Positions 25,701-39,242 of a stretch of DNA of 64,000 nt are shown in pieces. The notes beneath the pieces were generated by a model. That model saw only the letters and a list, made by a program, of their open reading frames with translations. It ran no database searches and was not told the origin of the DNA. The position numbers and the translations under genes were made by a program. The first letter of the stretch is position 1. Each line of letters opens with the position of its first letter. Source of the stretch: Ceratopteris richardii (taxonomy: Eukaryota; Streptophyta; Polypodiopsida; Polypodiales; Pteridaceae); the NCBI GenBank assembly GCA_020310875.1, contig CM035423.1, forward strand, positions 121,723,222 through 121,787,221. The letters run 5' to 3'.

Positions 25701-27480
25701 AGGCAACTTCTGAGCCTTTACGAGTTTCACGTGATGTAGATCATTCCATTTGAGATGCACATTTACATGATGCACTTGTTGATGAGAGACCAAATATTGA
25801 AGAGGAAAAAATTATGCTAAAATGGCTCGTGCCGACTTCACTAAACAACAAATTAGATGCACCTCTATCATATCATACTCGTTCTGGCTCTCATAAGCTT
25901 CTTTTGCATCAGATTGCTATGCTATGACTACCTCTAGTCTCTATGATGAGAATAAGCCTGTTTCGTTTGATGAAGCAAAAAAATTCAGAAAATTGGATGG
26001 TTGCTATGCAATCTAAATATGATGCTATCATGAAAAATTGTACCTCATCTTTATGTGACTTGCCTTCTAGCAAGAAGGCCATTGGCACTAAGTGGGTATA
26101 CAAGCTGAAGCATAAGCTTGATGGAATAATTGACAAGTATAAGGCTCGACTTGTTGCAAAGGATTATGCTGAAGAAAGAGGCATTGATTTTGATGAGACC
26201 TTTGTTCCTACATGTCCAATGGCTATTGTTCGTAGCATCTGTGCACTTGTAGCTCATCATTGTTGGAATGTACATCAGTTGTACATTAAAATTGTATTTC
26301 TACATGGTGACTTGCATGAAGAAGTGTATGTTTTTCAGCCATGTGGCTTTGTGCAAAAAGGGCATGAAAACCAATTGTGTAGGTTGAAAAAGGTATTATA
26401 TGGTTTGAAACAAGCACAACGTGCTTGATATGAAAAGATATATGCCGATCTCATTGCACATGGGTTTGAGAACAATCCAACTAAGAGCACCTTATATGTT
26501 AAGAATGCCAATGATGCGCTTATGATCATTGTTGTCTATGTGGATGACATGCTGGTCCCTGGTCCTATTAAGAAGCATATTGCTGATTTTAATGATGATT
26601 TTCATGCCACATTTGAGATGTCAGATTTGGGGCACTTGTATCATTATTTGGGCATGCAATTTATGCAAGTTGATGGCAAAATAGCTTTATGTCAAACAAA
26701 ATATATTGAAACATTGTTGTAGCATTTTGGCCTTGAGGGTTATAAACCTATAACCTCTCCTATTGAGACAGGTATTTAGTTGAGTCTTCATGATGCATGA
26801 GATGCATTTGATGTTGTTCTCTATCATCAGGCTCTTGGATGCTTGATTTATTTATGCATTACTTAGCTAGATATTTAGTTTTCTCTCTCACAAATGAGCA
26901 AGTTTATGCATTGTCAAGGTGTGAAGCATTGGTAGGCAATTAAGCACATCTTTTTCTACTTCAGTGGTACCCGGCTACTTGGATTGCTTTATCCCAAGGG
27001 TGGATCACTACCCCCAAATTTACATGCTTTTTTTGACTCTAACTGGGCTAGTTGCTATGACACTCGTGTGTCCACTACTTGCTTTTGCTTCATGCCTGGT
27101 AGCTCGTGTATATCTTGGTGAGAACCAAGCAGCCTACTGTGGCCACTTCTAGTTGTAGGGTAGCTTTCACAATGACACTTGAGTGTGTGTAGCTAAGACA
27201 CCTTATGGCTGATTTTGGTGTTGGTTGGTCTTCTGCCACCACCATCTTCACTAACAGTCAGAGCACATTGGTAGTTGCAAGGAACCTTGTGTTCCATGCT
27301 CACACTAAGAACATTGAGTTGCACTATCATTATGTGAGGGAGAGGTTCTATGTTGGAGAGATCAGTTTGGCATATGTGCGCACACAAGAGAACATTGTAG
27401 GCCTTTTCATAAAGGTTGTGCCTAAGGAGAAGTTTGAAGCTTTTTGCAAAGCTTTGGGCTTACTTCCTTTTGTGGATTGA
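22723..27480 (+). pseudogene. Decayed Ty1/copia polyprotein, element 2 (gag-PR-IN-RT-RH)
   Basis: Many stops and shifts, but the domain order is clear. Gag starts MAESNDVCPM at 22723 and has an NYPLWEYMM motif. The protease active site is WYFDSGSTKQIT near 23776. A GAG-pre-integrase remnant with CKNVCEGCILGKM precedes the integrase pieces LVHSDVCGPM, FLTFIDDF and QQNGVVERKNRSLMEV, and WHGCKPSVAHLHVFDCLAY (25370). RT covers TKWVYKLKHKLDG (26088), VYVDDML (26534, catalytic aspartates present) and DLGHLYHYLGMQF. RNase H remnants are TNSQSTLVVARNLVFHAHTK (27250). The region 24640-25130 is a second, shuffled copy of parts found again at 25140-25920 and 26700-26800. It is inactive. Confidence 0.85.
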
Positions 27481-27544
27481 TTCCACATAGCTTGGCAATT
27501 CCTTATAAATGAGTGCTAGATCCTTGTTCACCCCATCACTCCCA

Positions 27545-27702
27545 AGGTGGATTTGTTTATATATTTTGGTAGTGATATGTGTGAACACACTAGGACCACC
27601 AAGGCATTTTGTTCCCTCTTTAGGAGGTCTTTTTCCCCCTACGTGTATATATGCTATTACCCTAACGGGTCACTTATCTTTGTACATTCAATTCAGTATT
27701 AT
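27545..27702 (+). mobile_element. 3' LTR fragment of copia element 2
   Basis: AGGAGGTCTTTTTCCCCC, TATATATGCTATTACCC and GGGTCACTTATCTTTGTACATTC repeat the 22231-22310 text in the same orientation, and the RNase H frame ends at 27480 just upstream. It ends abruptly near 27702, where a different copia fragment starts. Confidence 0.6.
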
Positions 27703-28150
27703 GTGTTGTGCATACATAGTTGTGTGAACGGAACCACTCATTATGGTATTCTTTATGAAGAAGGATCATCTCCGGTGAGATACTATGGCTCATATTGGGC
27801 AAGAGATATAAATACTAGAGAGTTAGTTTCTAGATATTTTTTTTCTTTAGGATTAGGGATTTTCACTTGGATCATTAAGAAGCAAGAGACTGTAGCATTG
27901 TCTTCTACTAAAGCTCAGTACAAAGCCGCACGTGTTGTAGCATGTGAAGTAGTATGGTTGACGAGGATCCTATGGGACAAAGGAATACAAAGACAAAAGG
28001 CTACAAAGTTGAAGTGCGACAACCAAAGTTGCATGGCCATCGCAATGACAGCTTTACCAAGTCTCTTGGGAGAGAGCAATTGCATTCAGACTTTGCAAAG
28101 CTTTTCATTCGATAAGGAGGTAGTTCACCACAGGGTGTACATTTAGGTAA
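27703..28150 (+). pseudogene. Copia RNase H C-terminal fragment (element 3)
   Basis: A frame open from about 27710 to 28146 carries the copia RNase H motifs FTWIIKKQETVALSSTKAQY, ACEVVWLTRILWDKG and LKCDNQSCMAIA, then a degenerate C-terminus FSFDKEVVHHRVYI. It differs from the RNase H remnant of element 2, which ended 220 bp earlier, so it comes from another copia family joined here by recombination or nested loss. Confidence 0.8.
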
Positions 28151-28800
28151 GGTGTTAGATATGCTCAATACTCCACCCTCGAGTGACCAGAAATGATCCA
28201 TTGTGATCTAAGTTGTAGGGCCCCCATTATGAGGAGAAGCCATTGTGAGAGTCAAACATTTGTGGAACCCTAACTTTCAAGTTAGATGACATCTATGTGT
28301 GATTGTTGATGTTAATAGATGATCTTTGTGATCCTAGCCATTAGGTTAGGTAAGGCATAAACTTCTAGGCCACTAACTTGTCGTTCAAGTAAAAATATAG
28401 GCCATGTGGCAATGCATGCTTTCCCCATAGAATCTTAATGGGGGAGTGCAAAGGGGGGAGTTGCCCACTTCCGCGAGATCCGAGCGGCCTATCCATCTAC
28501 CTTATAGGGCTGAGATAGTAGGAATTATGGTCATATAGATATTTTCATATTGTATATTTTGCTAACTTTTTTGTATCTCCCCAAAATGTTTATCCATACC
28601 AACTACCCTTGTAAAAGCTATATAAGCATGGCCCAAGTTTCTTTACGAAGAATTGCACACTAGTAAGCCCTTGATCTAGAGTCTATCTAGATTCCCATTT
28701 AAGCTCCACATGGGGATCCCATGGGTGGATAGCAGCATCATTGTAACCACATTATGCTTGGCAATCTCATAATTTGAGTTCTCTATCTCTGATTCTTTGT
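28151..28800 (+). mobile_element. Probable 3' LTR of copia element 3
   Basis: After the RNase H stop, TTTAGGTAAGG (polypurine-like) leads to TGTTAGATATGCTC, a plausible LTR start at about 28155. AAGCTATATAAGCATGG at about 28617 is a good TATA box. The LTR end is not certain. Confidence 0.45.
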
Positions 28801-28877
28801 CTATCTTTGTCTACATTTTCTCTCAACTCTATGTACTAGACTATTTTGCAATGCTATTATTTTCATATAGAATATAT

Positions 28878-29352
28878 ATATATATGTGTGTGTGTATGTG
28901 CATGTATGTATGTATATATGTGTATCTAAGTGTACATGTGTGTATGTATGTGCATCTATGTGTATGTGTGTGTATGTATATGATTTTGTATGTGTTTGTA
29001 TGCATGCATGTATGTATGTGTGTATATGTGTATGAGCATGTATGTATATATGTATGCATGTATGTGTGTATGTGATTGTATATGTGGGATCGTATATGTG
29101 TGATTGTGTGTGTCTATATGTCTATGTGGGTGTATGTATACGTGTGTATGTGTATGTGTATATATGTACATATGCATGTGTATGTATATGTGTGTCTGTG
29201 AGCGTATGCATGTGTTTTTATGTTTGTATGTATAGGTGTATGTGAGTGTGCATTTGTGTGTATGTGTGTGTATGCATATGTGTGTGAATGTGTATGTGTA
29301 TGTGCATGTGTGATGTATGTATGCATTTGTATGTGTATGCATGTGTATGTAC
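28878..29352. repeat. TATG/TGTA complex microsatellite
   Basis: About 470 bp of TGTATG, TGTGTA and CATGTA steps, alternating purine/pyrimidine over long stretches, similar in type to 6892-8312 but on the other strand. The open frames are compositional. Confidence 0.9.
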
Positions 29353-29354
29353 AT

Positions 29355-31440
<2,086 letters not shown>

Positions 31441-31448
31441 CCAGAAGG

Positions 31449-31456
31449 TATAAATA
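31449..31456 (+). promoter_or_regulatory. TATA box of the cysteine-rich peptide gene
   Basis: TATAAATA lies 86 bp upstream of the start codon, followed by a 5' leader with a GA-rich run (about 31508-31541). The spacing is normal for a plant Pol II promoter. Confidence 0.65.
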
Positions 31457-31510
31457 TACGTAAAAGCAAAGACACCCACATTGTATGCTTTCTGTGTGTC
31501 CGCGCATCAC

Positions 31511-31541
<31 letters not shown>

Positions 31542-31841
31542 ATGAATATGCACGCTGCAACGTCTGGAAAGCCGATACTATTGCCGCTTCTGGTTATGGT
31601 GTACCTGCTTACGAAGGAGGGGATAGTCCGGCCGACAGAGGCAGGATGCCCAAGTCTGGTGGGTGTATGCAATGGAGTCCTGGGTGCACGTAACTGCAAC
31701 AACTACTGCTTAGGCTGTCACTACAGTGCCGCCTCCACCACATCCTGCACCAAATGCGCCAAGGGCAAATGCGAGTTTAAATGGTTGCCCCCCCGTCTGA
31801 CGTGCACCTGCTACGGCCCTTGCCGAGCCTGCAAAGCCTGA
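31542..31841 (+). CDS. Small secreted 12-cysteine peptide (unclassified)
   Basis: A 99-residue frame from ATG 31542 (a second ATG at 31548 gives 97). Residues 11-24 (PILLPLLVMVYLLT) are a hydrophobic signal-peptide core, with likely cleavage around A34-G35. The mature part of about 65 residues has 12 cysteines at 36, 43, 52, 56, 59, 69, 72, 77, 88, 90, 94 and 97, enough for six disulfides, and several CxxC pairs. The spacing lacks the CC pair of GASA/snakin, and I recognise no known family. A TATA box upstream, a GA-rich leader and AATAAA at 32002-32007 make a complete short gene, without introns as far as can be seen. GC content is higher than in its neighbours, which also suggests a real host gene. 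A defence or signalling role is only an inference from the general type. Confidence 0.6.
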   Translation: MNMHAATSGKPILLPLLVMVYLLTKEGIVRPTEAGCPSLVGVCNGVLGARNCNNYCLGCHYSAASTTSCTKCAKGKCEFKWLPPRLTCTCYGPCRACKA

Positions 31842-32001
31842 TCGTCCGAAACACCATGCCACTCCAAAGATTCGCCTATGAACTCCTGATCTGCGGAGCC
31901 AAGCGAGAGTGCTGGCTTGGCGGACGATCCACCGGATGTCTGTTAAGTCATCCCTCATCGACCGCATACCCACTACCTGAATGCCTTAATCCGTGCATCT
32001 C

Positions 32002-32007
32002 AATAAA
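32002..32007 (+). terminator. Polyadenylation signal of the peptide gene
   Basis: AATAAA 161 bp after the stop codon, followed by a GAATAATCCTG stretch. Position and context suit the 3' end of the small peptide gene. Confidence 0.5.
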
Positions 32008-32163
32008 CATTCGCATGAATAATCCTGTTTTGCGTTCCATTGGTTCTCGTGCCTGCAACATCCATCACTTTTACTCGTATGAGCCATGCCGCAGGTCCGC
32101 AACTATACTCCCCCTCTACCTATCAACATTCCGTTTGCCATTAGTTTCCTCTTTAGGCTAAAA

Positions 32164-33294
32164 GCGCGGGTTTCTTAAGACCGTGCATTGCTGCATCGTA
32201 GCGGTTTTTTACTTTACGCTTGATTCATCCTTACGTGTAATTGATTCATCCATAATTTGATTCTATCGTATCGTCTATGGAGACTTAGTAGAACTGTCTT
32301 CCCGATACGTGTGCGACGGTGTGCCTACTGCTGTGTGAGAGAGAGAGAAAGAGAGAGAGAGAAGAAACGACCATCCAGCGCCACTCTCGAGTCTCGAATA
32401 TTGTCTTGCCCTGTTTAAAAAAAAAAAGAAAAAAAAAAAGAGAGAGAGCATGTCGTTCTAGAATCTTACAGTACTCTCAAAAACTGGTTGGATTAAGAGC
32501 AAACTCATTTCGACCTAGCATTTAATCGAGGTTCAATATTTTTCTCTTACCCATGTATTTCTAACCAGTAACATAAGCTTTATCTACAACATGCATAGCA
32601 GATCTTTTTTATGTGCATGGATCCTCTTCAAGCAGAAATAGAACAAAAACTAGCTATTCAAATGATAAGACATCAACTATGTTCACTAGGATGAAGAAGA
32701 AGCTTGGAGCACAATCGGTTAGGGTTATAGGCATATATTCAAGAGGGGGAAAAACCTCCAAATAGGCACAATCGGTTACGGTTATAGGCATATATTCAAG
32801 AGGCGGAAAAACCTCCAAATAGGCAAAAAAAGTGCCCGTGATGGTCCTCATTGTGTTCACACACATTACTATTGAAATATACCAACACGTAAGTCATTAC
32901 ACTTTAAGCATGACGATGTGGTGAACCATGAATTCGGAAAGTCCGATAGAATGAGATATCCTATCAACTATCAACTATGAGCATATAGCCTCCTACTTTA
33001 GTGGAAGTGGACATATAGCCTCCTACTTTAGTGGAAGAGCAACATGTCGATAGTCTTAAAAGAACTTTCAAAGCGCTATATGTAAACATTGAGAGATTAC
33101 TGTTTCTAGATGTATCATGTGTGTAACTCCTTTGTAAAAAGATCTTCTTTTACACACACAAATACATTGTTGCTTCTATACATGATTATTGTGGAAGGTG
33201 TTATAAACTAGCTTGAAAAGGTTCAAGTAATTGATAATATAGGAAAATTTGGAGTGTTTGAAAAGTTAAACACTTCGTATAGATAATAAAATCT
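32164..33294. repeat. 1.1-kb direct repeat, copy A
   Basis: From GCGCGGGTTTCTTAAGACC to AGATAATAAAATCT this sequence recurs at 37701-38854 in the same orientation, with small indels and substitutions. Copy A contains a 57-bp tandem duplication (about 32709-32822: TCGGTTAGGGTTATAGGC and downstream) that copy B has only once. Part of this, read on the minus strand, resembles the copia LTR stretch at 22231-22310. The pair could be LTRs of one 6.7-kb element or a segmental duplication. Confidence 0.75.
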
Positions 33295-33299
33295 AACTA

Positions 33300-36200
33300 G
33301 ATCCTAGTGGAAGGTGTTGAAGGAGTGATAGAGATTGCACATGCATATGTGGACTCTCGTTAACTCTAGAGGTCATGTCGAAAAATCTATTTAATGGAAG
33401 GTTTGATGGAGAGTGATAGATCATACTCATGCATATGTAGTCTAGAATCTATAACAAAATGTTAGAGATTATTAAATGATTCTCTTCTTAGTCATTAATG
33501 GTCACAACCTTATGTTTGGCCATATCATCTTTCAAGCATAAGATGGTAATAAACATACATAACTCTCAAAAATTCACATGTGTCTAGATGTGCTCTACAA
33601 ATCCATTCTTTTGTGTACATATTCCAAGGCCTTACTTTTGTAGAAACTCCGAAAACATTCTATGTAAACACATAACATATGAGGTAGTATAAAATTTATT
33701 GGGAGAAAATTGGGGTTTCATAAAAACATTTGTTAAACAAGGATAAATATGTTGTAAAATAGGTGACATAGATATACGTCTTGTTATTTTAAGCATCTTA
33801 TTTCTTTATGTTAGATTTTAGTATGATTGTTGGATGTGAAATCTTGGATAAATCATACCCTTACAAATATCTAGAGGACCATTAGTTTCATTCAAAGTTA
33901 ATGTAAAGCTAGGCAACAATGAAATGGAGATAGTTTTAGTTAATCAACATTGGAACCTAGCTAATTGAAAAAACACCTACTCATCATGGGAGATGATGAT
34001 CTTTATGATTTCAAATGTAGAATACAAGGGCACAAGGTAAGCATTGAGCTGCATTTATATATATCTTCTTATATCATTATTGTTCATTTATCTTATAATG
34101 TTTTAGTCTATTATGAAATGTCCACATATTGGAAAGAGATTGGAAATAAACTCAAGGTCCTTCTATATTGGAGCATACATGGGACTAAAATTTCATTGTC
34201 ATAGCTCTTTTGTCAACTTTTAATAATTTATGATGTGAAGAGAGTGCAAATATTTTGTACAAAACTACTTTTGTAATGAAAATGTTTCTATGTTTCATTC
34301 AAATGTTTTCATCCACATTCTACTTATACCGATAGATTTTCAATTTTATGTTTGTGAGACTATTTTATCTTTTTTTTTTTTGTTTTTGTGATGTCAAATA
34401 TAAAATATTTCTTTCTAAAAGTCACTTTTATTTGTGGCTTCTATAAAGAATACACTTTATTTTAAGTTTCAAAAAGGTCGATTATTTATAGAAAAAAATG
34501 GGACTAGTCACTTAAAAAAAAATACCAGAGCTAAAAAGAAAGGAAGCTTTGTCCTAAGGCAATTGAATTGGAATTTGATGATATATCCTTTTTGGAAGCT
34601 TGATTCAAGGAAGAGCATTAGATCATTGGAAAAGCAAGGAGAGAGAACAATGGTAGATATCAAGTTGAGGCATTTGAAGTCCAAGATAACCAAGCCTCAA
34701 AGAAATGCTATGAGGTATTGAAGCTAAGTCATCGCTCTTTTTTGCATATTCATTTTAATCTTTCCAAGTATCTCATAGGTATATGGCACTGATAGGGATG
34801 CATAATGCATATATGTTCCTTATATGGAATAGATACGGAAATGTAAAAACAAAAGTATAAATATATGCATCCCTCGAATTTTCATAAGAATAGATGCATT
34901 ACAAGGCATACAGGTAATTATGTAAATGCCGAAGAAAGGACAATGGAATTTCGGAAATGATTATGATGTGCCAAGCCTATCTACAAAATGGAATAAAAAA
35001 GATAAACATAGCCATGATGGAAGTGAGTCCTAGTTCCAAATTGTCTATTTATATTATTTTTGTCTCCCATGCTACATTAATGCGTGAAAGAATGCATTTT
35101 TAATGGATTATGTGAGTTCCTCACGCACCTAGAGTAATAGTTTTTTTCACTTATGTAGTTATAGCATAGAAAAATAGCAAAGTCTTTTTTATCATGGAAT
35201 GAACTTACCACCTAAAGATTGTTTGAAAATGCTCATAAAATGTTCATTATAGCATGACATGAAAAGGAATGGAAAGTATGAACATGTGTTAAATATAGAT
35301 TCATGTATTAAATGTTTAAGGAGGAATTCAATCTTTGGACCTTGTGCATGCTAAACATCTTCCAATAAAGATGTATATGTTTTGCGGCATACACCATTTA
35401 TGCATATCAATGAATTTTATCATTGATTGATGGGTTCATGGGAAAAGAGAGAGATCAAGGAAATTATTTTTAAGGTTAAGATACGAAATGACTTCTTATA
35501 TGAATTTGTAAATGACTTCTAGATATGAAGTCAGAAAAGGAAAAGCTTAATGGTGGATTCATATAACCATTATCCTTCTATGATTTTTATAAGTTGACTT
35601 AATCCAAGAACCAAAAAATTTTATCATGGATCAAAATCCTTATGCTTCAAGCCCTCCTTATGGATTCTCAAGTTCCATAAGAAACATGGCACGCCTGATT
35701 AGCAAGGCCAAGTACTCAAGCCTTACATCAAACAATATTTATCTTCCTCTTAAACCATGAATGATAGTAAAAAGAACTTGGATGAAAAGAAAAATCCAAG
35801 TCAGAAACTAAAAAAAAAAATCAGCACAAAGGAACTTTCATTGTGTAGCAATTGATTGAAGGTTCAACATACTAAGCACCCTAAGATGGTTAAACATTTG
35901 ATCATTGAGGAAAATGACCGCACTAATGGGCGAAGAGCATGTTATAACGTTACAAGCTTCGGAAATGAATGGTTGAACCATTTCATCCTTTTGAAATACA
36001 TTTTTCTTCCCCAATAAGGTCCTCCATTTTTTGACAAGAAGTATGATCCTTTTGGATCATTTTGGGCCTTTGAAAGAGTGTTGCTTCAGAAATAAATACA
36101 TGTAACTCTTTAAAGCATATCAAGAGAAGATGAAAATTAAAGGCTTAAGGATACTCTAAATACCATTACTTTAGAGTATGCACTATGATCTAGGGAAAAC

Positions 36201-37500
36201 TCATCAACGTGTTTAAGACCATGACCATTTGGTTCAATTAATGATGGGCTCAAAACTATTTCCTTGGAGATAGATGCATCACTATATCAATAAGATAATA
36301 TATAGTGTGAAAATACTATATCCACTATTAAATTACATATAAAAGATGTTTTGGGTTTCACATTATAAATGAATAAAGAGCCCAATCAAGATTAGAAGAA
36401 AGGCAAATTCTTCTCAAGTAAAACTTACAAGTCTTTAGAAGAATTTCGATAAATGGTACTTGATTAGAATAAGAGGAACAAAGTTTTGTCAATGAGGCAA
36501 TACCAAACTAAGATCTAAAATTTTCTACTCCAGGGTGATAGTGTAAATCGGGTGGTATGGAACTTTAAACTTTACAATGTCAATAAAGTGGAGTTGGAGG
36601 TATGGGACATCAGACTTGAGAATAATGGAAGCTTGAACTCTGTGATAATAAAATATTTGATCAATCAATTTGGAAGAAAGGAAGATTGAGCAGAAGTAAA
36701 GCTCCCATTGTTTTTATACTTAGGAAATTGGATGATCATCAATTTCCTTAGAGCATATAGTTTTTGGAGATGAAAACTCTTCAACAAGGGAAGAAAGGTA
36801 GCATTCACATGATGATTCTAAGAAAAAGATGCATTTCTTGACTCCACCATGAAAGTTACGGAGTACAATTCATATCAAGTACCTTGTGTTTGAGATTGAA
36901 ACTCAAAACAAAAAAAGAACGAGATATGCATGGATGAAAATCATGAAAGAATTCCAAAAGATAGCCTACTCAAGGGCTTGGAGCATATCCATAGTAAGGT
37001 ACTTGAGATTGGATAAGATTAATCTATGAAGATTGGTTGGAAAGCCTAACATATTGATTTAGTCAAAGGGATCAATATATTTGCTGATCCTTACAAGAAG
37101 AACACGTAAACGTTCTAAACAATGCTTAAGATTTAAGGAAGATATAACTCATGAGGGTATGAGTTCAATATCCCAAGTAGATTCGAGGGGTTATTATCCA
37201 CAAACATGATATCTAAAGGAGAAAAGGCTTGCCGTTATTTCAAATTAACTTGGGTAGAGGAATTTTGAGGAACTAAATTACTTACACTAGTTTAATGGTT
37301 CAAACCTTTTATCATTTGAAAAAAACATGCCAACGAAAGGTTAATAGTCAACCAAAGAAATCTATGAGATATAAGATTAATTGGCATGAGAATTATACAC
37401 ATATTCCTTGCTCTAATGTATAGGAAGCCAACAAATTCAAAGATGAAATATAGGATCATTGAGAACGATATGAGAGCATTGAGATGACAAAGAAGGTGGA
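33300..37500. other. No recognisable gene between the direct repeats
   Basis: About 4.2 kb of AT-rich sequence without a domain signature. Weak candidates are a short frame ending at a GTAAGC donor near 34038 (MGDDDLYDFKC) and a frame at 34434-34721 that I cannot assign. Neither is supported as a gene. If the flanking repeats are LTRs, this would be the degenerate or non-coding interior of a large retrotransposon derivative. Confidence 0.4.
34656..34795. repeat. 140-bp unit repeated at 37536-37675
   Basis: From GATATCAAGTTG to ATATGGCACTGATAG the sequence recurs exactly 2880 bp downstream with only a few changes. The downstream copy abuts the left edge of direct repeat B. Confidence 0.85.
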
Positions 37501-37535
37501 AAGATGACAAAGAAGTTGGGGCATTTGAAGTCCAA

Positions 37536-37675
37536 GATATCAAGTTGGGGCATTTGAAGTGCAAGATAACCAAGCCTCAAACAAATGCTATGAGGTATTG
37601 AAGCTAAGTCATCGCTCTTTTTTGCATATTCATTTTAATCTTTCCAAGTATCTCATAGGTATATGGCACTGATAG
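37536..37675. repeat. Second copy of the 140-bp unit, joined to repeat B
   Basis: Matches 34656-34795. Immediately after it, GCGCGGGTTTCT occurs at 37675-37686 and again at 37701, so the junction to repeat B carries a short duplicated edge, typical of a repair or insertion breakpoint. Confidence 0.8.
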
Positions 37676-37700
37676 CGCGGGTTTCTATACAATTCCAAGA

Positions 37701-38854
37701 GCGCGGGTTTCTTAAGACCGTGCATTGCTGCATCGTAGCGGTTTTTTACTTTACGCTTGATTCATCCTTACGTGTAATTGTTCAATTTGATTCTATCGTA
37801 TCGTCTATGGAGACTTAGTAGAACTGTCTTCCCGATACGTGTGCGACGGTGTGCCTACTGCGTGTGTGTGTGTGAGAGAGAGAAGAAACGACCATCCAGC
37901 GCCACTCTCGAGTCTCAAATATTGTCTTGCCCTGTTTAAAAAAATTAAAATAAAATTAAAGAAAAAGAGAGAGAGAGAGAGAGAACATGCCGTTCTAGAA
38001 TCTTACAGTACTCTCAAAAACTGGTTGGATTAAGAGCAAACTCATTTCGACCTAGCATTTAATCGAGGTTCAATATTTCTCTCTTATCCATGTATTTCTC
38101 ACCACTAACATAAGCTTTATCTACAACATGCATAGCAGATCTTTTTTATGTGCATGGATCCTCTTCAAGCAGAAATAGAACTAAAACTAGCTATTCAAAT
38201 GATAAGCCATCAACTATGTTCACTAGGATGAAGAAGAAGCTTGGAGCACAATCGGTTAGGGTTATAGGCATATATCCAAGAGGGGGAAAAACCTCCAAAG
38301 AGGCATAAAAAGTGCCCGTGATGGTCCTCAATGTGTTCACACACATTACTATTGAAATATACCAATACGTAAGTCATCACACTTTAAGCATGAAAGATGT
38401 GGTGGGATAGCTGCTAGTATACAACATGTTTTTACAATGTGAACCATGAATTTGGAAAGTCCAAATGAATGAGATATCTATCAACTATGAGTAATTCTAT
38501 ACAATTTTGATTGGAACATGGTGTTGAACTTTCCATTCAATGATCTCAGTATGTTTCCCTTTGTTTTAGACATATATCATCCTACTTTAGTGGAACAGCA
38601 ACATGTCGATAGTCTTAAAAGAACTTTCAAAGCCCTATATGTAGACATTGAGAGATTACTGTTCCTAGATGTATCATGTGTGTAACTCCTTTGTAAAAAG
38701 ATCACACACACACAAAGACAAATACATTGTTCCTTCTATACATGATTATTGTGGAAGGTGTTATAAACTAGCTTGAAAAAGTTCAACTTAATGATAATAT
38801 AGGAAAATTTGGACTATTTGAAAAGTTAAACACTTCCCCTAGATAATAAAATCT
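37701..38854. repeat. 1.1-kb direct repeat, copy B
   Basis: Same content as 32164-33294. Differences include an extra block around 38405-38580 and a (GT)n-(GA)n tract at about 37861-37882 where copy A has (GA)n. It ends exactly where a CACTA terminus begins, so the repeat may once have been longer. Confidence 0.75.
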
Positions 38855-39160
38855 CACTACAAGAAATAGGGGGGCGTGGCGATGCCCCTGAATTGAAAAA
38901 AAAATGGGTACCGTCGCTTATGTGACACTGTCGTCGCATAAGTGACAGTATAATTTTTTATTTTTTTTTTCGACATTCGTTGCATAAGCGATGCTAGCGT
39001 CGCTTATGCAACGCTAAATTAGAGTGTCGCAAATACCGTCGCTGATTAGCGATGTTGGCAAACTGAAGAGCGTTGCATATGCGATGCCCTGGCATGTAAA
39101 AAAAATCAATTGCTCCCGGCACATTTGTGCCAGGATTGGGATGCGAGAGCAAGAAGAGAC

Positions 39161-39202
<42 letters not shown>

Positions 39203-39203
39203 A
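38855..39203 (+). mobile_element. CACTA-type transposon end (left terminus) with GA tract
   Basis: CACTACAAGAAATAGGGG at 38855 is a canonical plant CACTA inverted-repeat terminus. It is followed by subterminal copies of GCTTATGCGACG-like and GCATAAGCGATGC words in both orientations (38925-39090). Then come CGGCACATTTGTGCCAGGATT and a (GA)n run at about 39169-39200. It is homologous, in inverted orientation, to 29355-29703. No transposase follows, so it is a truncated or non-autonomous end. Confidence 0.75.
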
Positions 39204-39242
39204 GAAGAAGTATTTTGTGAAGTATTTTTTATGGAAAATAAT

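Noticed and set aside
31542..31841. GASA/snakin or metallothionein assignment for the 12-cysteine peptide
   Set aside because: Twelve cysteines agree with GASA in number only; the adjacent CC pair and spacing are missing. Metallothioneins lack a signal peptide and have denser CxC clusters.
34434..34721. 95-codon frame as a gene
   Set aside because: No signature, and its 3' end lies in the 140-bp duplicated unit; codon use is not protein-like enough to support it.
32164..38854. Calling repeats A and B the LTRs of one element
   Set aside because: No TG...CA termini, no target duplication, no primer-binding site and no coding interior were found; kept as unexplained direct repeats.
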